64,000 nt of DNA from Bacteroidales bacterium (lineage in GTDB: Bacteria > Bacteroidota > Bacteroidia > Bacteroidales > UBA932). The translations under genes and the position numbers were made by a program. This document shows, piece after piece, positions 61,648-64,000 of this stretch. The number at the start of each line of letters is the position of its first letter. Positions within the stretch are counted from its first letter, which is position 1. Location: assembly GCA_017427885.1 (NCBI GenBank), contig JAFRRW010000004.1:41228-105227 (forward strand), given 5' to 3'. The notes below the pieces were generated by a model. It did not search any database. It saw only the letters and a program-made list of their open reading frames with translations, and was not told the origin of the DNA.

Positions 61648-62111
61648 TGGGAATAGGGATATACGGTGAGGTAGGAATTATAATATCTCTTCTGCCCGGT
61701 GACCTCTTCCCCGAGCCAGGACGGGCGGTCGAAGACCTCGTCCTCCCCGGCAAGTTCGATCTCGGCGACTACCAGACCTTCGTTGTCTCCGTGGAATTCA
61801 TCGACCTCGAAGGACAAGCCGTTCCCGGCGGGTACGATCCACCTGGTCTTGTCTATCATTCCCTTCTGGCACAGCCCCATAAGGTCCCTGGCGTCCTGGA
61901 GGGATATTTCCTTCTCCCACTCTTTCCTGCTTATCCCGTTCAGGCTGGGGCCCTTTATGGTCAGGATGCCCTTCCCGTCGGATATCCTCACCCTTACGGT
62001 ACGGCCGTTCTCGTGGGCCACGTACGCCTGGACCATACTGTGGCTGGCGACCGCCTTCTCCTTATATGCGTCGCCCTTGACCAGGAATTTCCGTTCAGTT
62101 TCTATATGCAT
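61635..62111 (-). CDS. CYTH-domain protein (triphosphate tunnel enzyme family)
   Basis: A 158-aa cytosolic protein. The ExExK signature is at the start, MHIETERKFLVKGDAY, and TVRVRISDGKGILTIKG, EKEISLQDARDLM, FEVDEFHGDNEGLVVAEIEL and VTGQKRYYNSYL line the triphosphate tunnel. Bacterial members are often inorganic triphosphatases. ATG 62111 is chosen, with AAGGA just upstream; an in-frame extension to 62210 would read through repeat R3. It lies between nadD and pnuC. Confidence 0.92.
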   Translation of the reverse strand: MHIETERKFLVKGDAYKEKAVASHSMVQAYVAHENGRTVRVRISDGKGILTIKGPSLNGISRKEWEKEISLQDARDLMGLCQKGMIDKTRWIVPAGNGLSFEVDEFHGDNEGLVVAEIELAGEDEVFDRPSWLGEEVTGQKRYYNSYLTVYPYSQWKD

Positions 62112-62126
62112 AAGCGATCCTTGCAG

Positions 62127-62244
62127 GACCTTTACTGCCACGCCTCCGGGAGACTCTGCCACCCTCGGCAAGATAAGAGGGAGGGGCCCACGAAGTGGGA
62201 GGGGCCGCAAAGCGGCGTCATCCGGAGGCGTGGCAGCAAAGGTC
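62127..62244. repeat. Arm-enclosed repeat R3 with 70-nt core, after nadD
   Basis: Arms of 23 nt with one mismatch (left 62127-62149; right 62222-62244, starting GACC... and CCGG...) enclose a core at 62152-62221 that matches R2 at 64 of 70 positions. Three hairpins can form: TGCC/GGCA (62157, 62167), CCCAC-GAA-GTGGG (62187-62199) and GCCGC-AAA-GCGGC (62204-62216). The six differences from R2 fall in loops, linkers or positions kept as G-U on the plus strand. The arm mismatch becomes G-U in the minus-strand transcript. Confidence 0.85.
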
Positions 62245-62249
62245 TGATT

Positions 62250-62819
62250 CTACATAAGCCATCCGGACATATCTTCTCCCCGGGCGATGCCCTCCCGGAT
62301 CTCGGTGGAGGAAATATCCACCCTGGGAGCGTCCAGAAGCATTATCTTGTATTTTTTCAAATGCAGGCGCCGGCACTCGGCGAGCAGGCCGTCCTTCAGG
62401 GCCTCCATATCATATCCCTCACGCGGATACACCGCCACCCCGTATTCCGTCAATATCCTCCTGTACGACTTCCAGCGCGGCAGGATGGCCAGGTTGTCCG
62501 CCCCTATGACCAGGGTGAACTCATTCTCCGGTTCCCTCTTCTTCAGGGCGTCGAGAGTCTTTATAGTGTACTGGGGAGCCTCCATCGTCAGCTCTATGTC
62601 ATCCACCTTCACCCTCAGGCCGGGATGACGGCTGACGGCAGCCCTTGCGGCCTCATACCTGTCCAGGCCCGTATCCGCACTGATCTCCTTCAACGGATTC
62701 TTGGGAGAGACAACCAGATAGAGCACGTCGAAGAGCCCCTCACCCGTGAGGAACTCCATGATGGCCAGGTGGCCGACGTGCAGGGGATTGAAAGACCCCG
62801 AATAGACCGCAACTTTCAT
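62250..62819 (-). CDS. nadD: Nicotinate-nucleotide adenylyltransferase
   Basis: A 189-aa enzyme that makes deamido-NAD from nicotinate mononucleotide and ATP. MKVAVYSGSFNPLHVGHLAI is the nucleotidyltransferase start with the HxGH motif. VVSPKNPLKE, FTLVIGADNLAILPRWK and APRVDISSTEIREGIARG (the ISSTxIR block) complete the family. It is coupled to gmk by ATGA. Repeat R3 lies 5 nt after its stop. Confidence 0.96.
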   Translation of the reverse strand: MKVAVYSGSFNPLHVGHLAIMEFLTGEGLFDVLYLVVSPKNPLKEISADTGLDRYEAARAAVSRHPGLRVKVDDIELTMEAPQYTIKTLDALKKREPENEFTLVIGADNLAILPRWKSYRRILTEYGVAVYPREGYDMEALKDGLLAECRRLHLKKYKIMLLDAPRVDISSTEIREGIARGEDMSGWLM

Positions 62820-63382
62820 TCAGCGAGGAACTTGTCCACTACCTCCTCCACCTCCGCGAAGGCGGTCTCGAGGTCGTCGTTCACGAGTATATGGTCGAAC
62901 AGGGGGGCGAATTTCATCTCTTCCTCAGCCTTGCCAACCCTTTTTTCTATTTCTTCCGGAGAATCCGTTCCCCTGCGCACGAGCCTTTCCCGAAGCACTT
63001 CCACCGAAGGGGCCTGTATGAACACCGACAGGGCCTTGTCCCCGAAATATTTCTTCAGGCTCACCCCTCCCTTGACGTCCACGTCGAAAATGATTACGTG
63101 ACCCTTCTTCCAGATGCGTTCCACCTCCGACTTGAGGGTGCCATAGAACCTGCCCGGATAGACCTCCTCATACTCCACGAATGCGTCTGCGGCGACCTTG
63201 GCGAGGAACTTCCTGGTGGTCATGAACCAGTACTCCACACCGTTCTTCTCCTCGCCCCTCGGAGGACGGGAAGTGGCGGACACGGAGAACTCCACCTCCG
63301 GATGGAGGCCGAGGATATGATTGACTATCGTACTCTTTCCGGAACCCGACGGAGCGGAAAAAATCAAGACTTTTTCAGACAT
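62816..63382 (-). CDS. gmk: Guanylate kinase
   Basis: A 188-aa GMP kinase. P-loop IFSAPSGSGKSTIV, SVSATSRPPRGEEKNGVEYWF (GMP-binding), FVEYEEVYPGRFYGTL and IFDVDVKGGVSLKKYF are present. ATG 63382 is preferred over a TTG three codons upstream. First gene of gmk-nadD-CYTH-pnuC, divergent from fba. Confidence 0.97.
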   Translation of the reverse strand: MSEKVLIFSAPSGSGKSTIVNHILGLHPEVEFSVSATSRPPRGEEKNGVEYWFMTTRKFLAKVAADAFVEYEEVYPGRFYGTLKSEVERIWKKGHVIIFDVDVKGGVSLKKYFGDKALSVFIQAPSVEVLRERLVRRGTDSPEEIEKRVGKAEEEMKFAPLFDHILVNDDLETAFAEVEEVVDKFLAE

Positions 63383-63406
63383 CTGCGACAATTAATATGT
63401 TTTATG

Positions 63407-63414
63407 CAAATATA
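63407..63414 (-). promoter_or_regulatory. Promoter -7 box of the gmk operon (TATATTTG)
   Basis: TATATTTG on the minus strand lies 24 nt upstream of the gmk ATG. No good -33 box is visible. Confidence 0.5.
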
Positions 63415-63451
63415 AATAAAAATACGTTGATGGACTTATCGGAAAAATGAT

Positions 63452-63459
63452 TAAATTTG
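63452..63459 (+). promoter_or_regulatory. Promoter -7 box of fba (TAAATTTG)
   Basis: TAAATTTG lies 31 nt before the fba ATG. A TTG upstream (63427-63429) is at 22 nt, slightly far for a -33 box. Confidence 0.5.
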
Positions 63460-63490
63460 TAAGATGAAATTTCTTAAAAATTATAGATAA

Positions 63491-64000
63491 ATGGTTTCTT
63501 ACAAAGAATTGGGCCTCGTCAACACGAGGGAAATGTTTGCAAAGGCCGTCAAGGGCGGATATGCAATCCCCGCATTCAATTTCAACAACATGGAGCAGCT
63601 CCAGGCCATAATCCAGGCCGCAGCCGAGACCAAGTCTCCCGTCATCCTCCAGATTTCCAAGGGAGCACGCAACTACGCGAACCAGACCCTTCTGCGCTAT
63701 ATGGCCGAAGGTGCCGTCGCCTATGCCAAGGAACTCGGCTGGGAACATCCCCAGATCTGCCTCCATCTCGACCACGGCGACAGCTTCGAACTCTGCAAGA
63801 GCTGCGTCGACATGGGCTTCTCTTCCGTCATGATCGACGCTTCCAGCAAGCCCTACGAGGAGAACATCGCCCTTTCAAAGCAGGTCGCAGACTATGCCCA
63901 CCAGTATGACGTCACCGTAGAGGCCGAACTCGGAGTCCTCGCAGGCGTGGAGGATGAGGTTTCCGCAGAGGAATCCCACTACACCCGTCCCGAGGAGGTC
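63491..64000 (+). CDS. fba: Class II fructose-1,6-bisphosphate aldolase (N-terminal 170 residues, cut by window edge)
   Basis: Zinc-dependent glycolytic aldolase. The visible part begins MVSYKELGLVNTREMFAKA and has YAIPAFNFNNMEQLQAII, VILQISKGARNYA, the zinc and catalytic block CLHLDHGDSFELCKSC, SVMIDASSKPYEENI and VEAELGVLAGVEDE. These match the long class II form found in Bacteroidota. The frame is open at the window end. It is divergent from gmk. Confidence 0.97.
   Translation, partial: MVSYKELGLVNTREMFAKAVKGGYAIPAFNFNNMEQLQAIIQAAAETKSPVILQISKGARNYANQTLLRYMAEGAVAYAKELGWEHPQICLHLDHGDSFELCKSCVDMGFSSVMIDASSKPYEENIALSKQVADYAHQYDVTVEAELGVLAGVEDEVSAEESHYTRPEEV

Noticed and set aside
62112-62210. 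N-terminal extension of the CYTH protein (Arg/Pro/Leu-rich)
   Set aside because: It translates repeat R3. The ExExK motif directly follows ATG 62111, where this family starts.
62250-62252. NAD-related or thiamine riboswitch near nadD or pnuC
   Set aside because: The only structured sequence there is repeat R3, which also occurs after rnz and matches no riboswitch I know.
1-64000. CRISPR arrays, tRNA or rRNA genes, insertion sequences, prophage
   Set aside because: No regularly spaced direct repeats, tRNA-like cloverleafs with CCA-type ends, transposase or phage proteins were seen. The R2/R3 cloverleaf lacks tRNA consensus positions.

Overview
The window is a gene-dense, high-GC chromosomal segment from a member of Bacteroidota, most likely an uncultivated Bacteroidales lineage. 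The case rests on promoters of the TTTG-N19-TAnnTTTG type, on Bacteroidota-typical families (DUF4831, DUF1573, an SLBB outer-membrane exporter of about 800 aa, a PepD/M20C dipeptidase, a six-repeat S1 with an acidic N-terminus) and on weak ribosome-binding sites with many ATGA stop/start overlaps. There are no rRNA or tRNA genes, CRISPR arrays, insertion sequences or prophage genes. Apart from the two genes cut by the window edges (secA and fba), the genes look intact. No gene-free gap exceeds 300 bases.

Layout. 1-1403 is the N-terminal part of secA. 1546-15053 is one long minus-strand surface-polysaccharide operon: SLBB/Wza exporter, Wzz, FHS sugar permease, aminotransferase, heptose-7-phosphate kinase HddA, a fused HddC-GmhB enzyme, a Wzx flippase fused to a TupA-like ATP-grasp domain, then three glycosyltransferases. 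It would make GDP-D-glycero-alpha-D-manno-heptose and export a heptose-containing glycan. GmhA, Wzy and the initiating transferase are not here. 15125-31144 holds pdxA, rnhA, a DUF1573 lipoprotein-like protein, a ferredoxin, an M16 peptidase with a divergent LysR regulator, parE, two lipid genes, the rpsF-rpsR-rplI operon, pepD, a DUF4831 protein and an LpxL-like acyltransferase. 31265-41779 is a plus-strand operon: peptide transporter, DUF2400, zeta-like kinase, TldD, TldE/PmbA, SlyD, a GT2 enzyme, TrkA and an ABC-F ATPase. 41913-64000 holds htpG, a second acyl-CoA ligase, a HAD phosphatase, ompA, uvrB-relA, mltG with a glucosaminidase, rpsA-rnz, corA, recR-BadF kinase, an SGNH hydrolase, gmk-nadD-CYTH-pnuC and the start of fba.

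The most unusual signal is a set of arm-enclosed repeats. Two 70-nt copies (54644-54713 and 62152-62221, 64 of 70 identical) sit just after the stops of rnz and nadD. Each can fold into three small hairpins and is closed by a long inverted repeat whose sequence is unique to its locus. A related copy lies inside the hddC-gmhB coding sequence (7116-7275) and is read through in frame as about 54 extra residues. Two further elements with the same plan but different cores lie between convergent genes (18283-18341, 41817-41890). I know of no described family that combines a shared core with locus-specific arms, although Rickettsia palindromic elements and terminator-targeting elements are partial precedents.

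Other points of interest are the Wzx-TupA fusion, a Rel protein with a decayed hydrolase motif, a zeta-like kinase translationally coupled to TldD/TldE, and a structured rpsF leader that may be the S6:S18 autoregulatory site.
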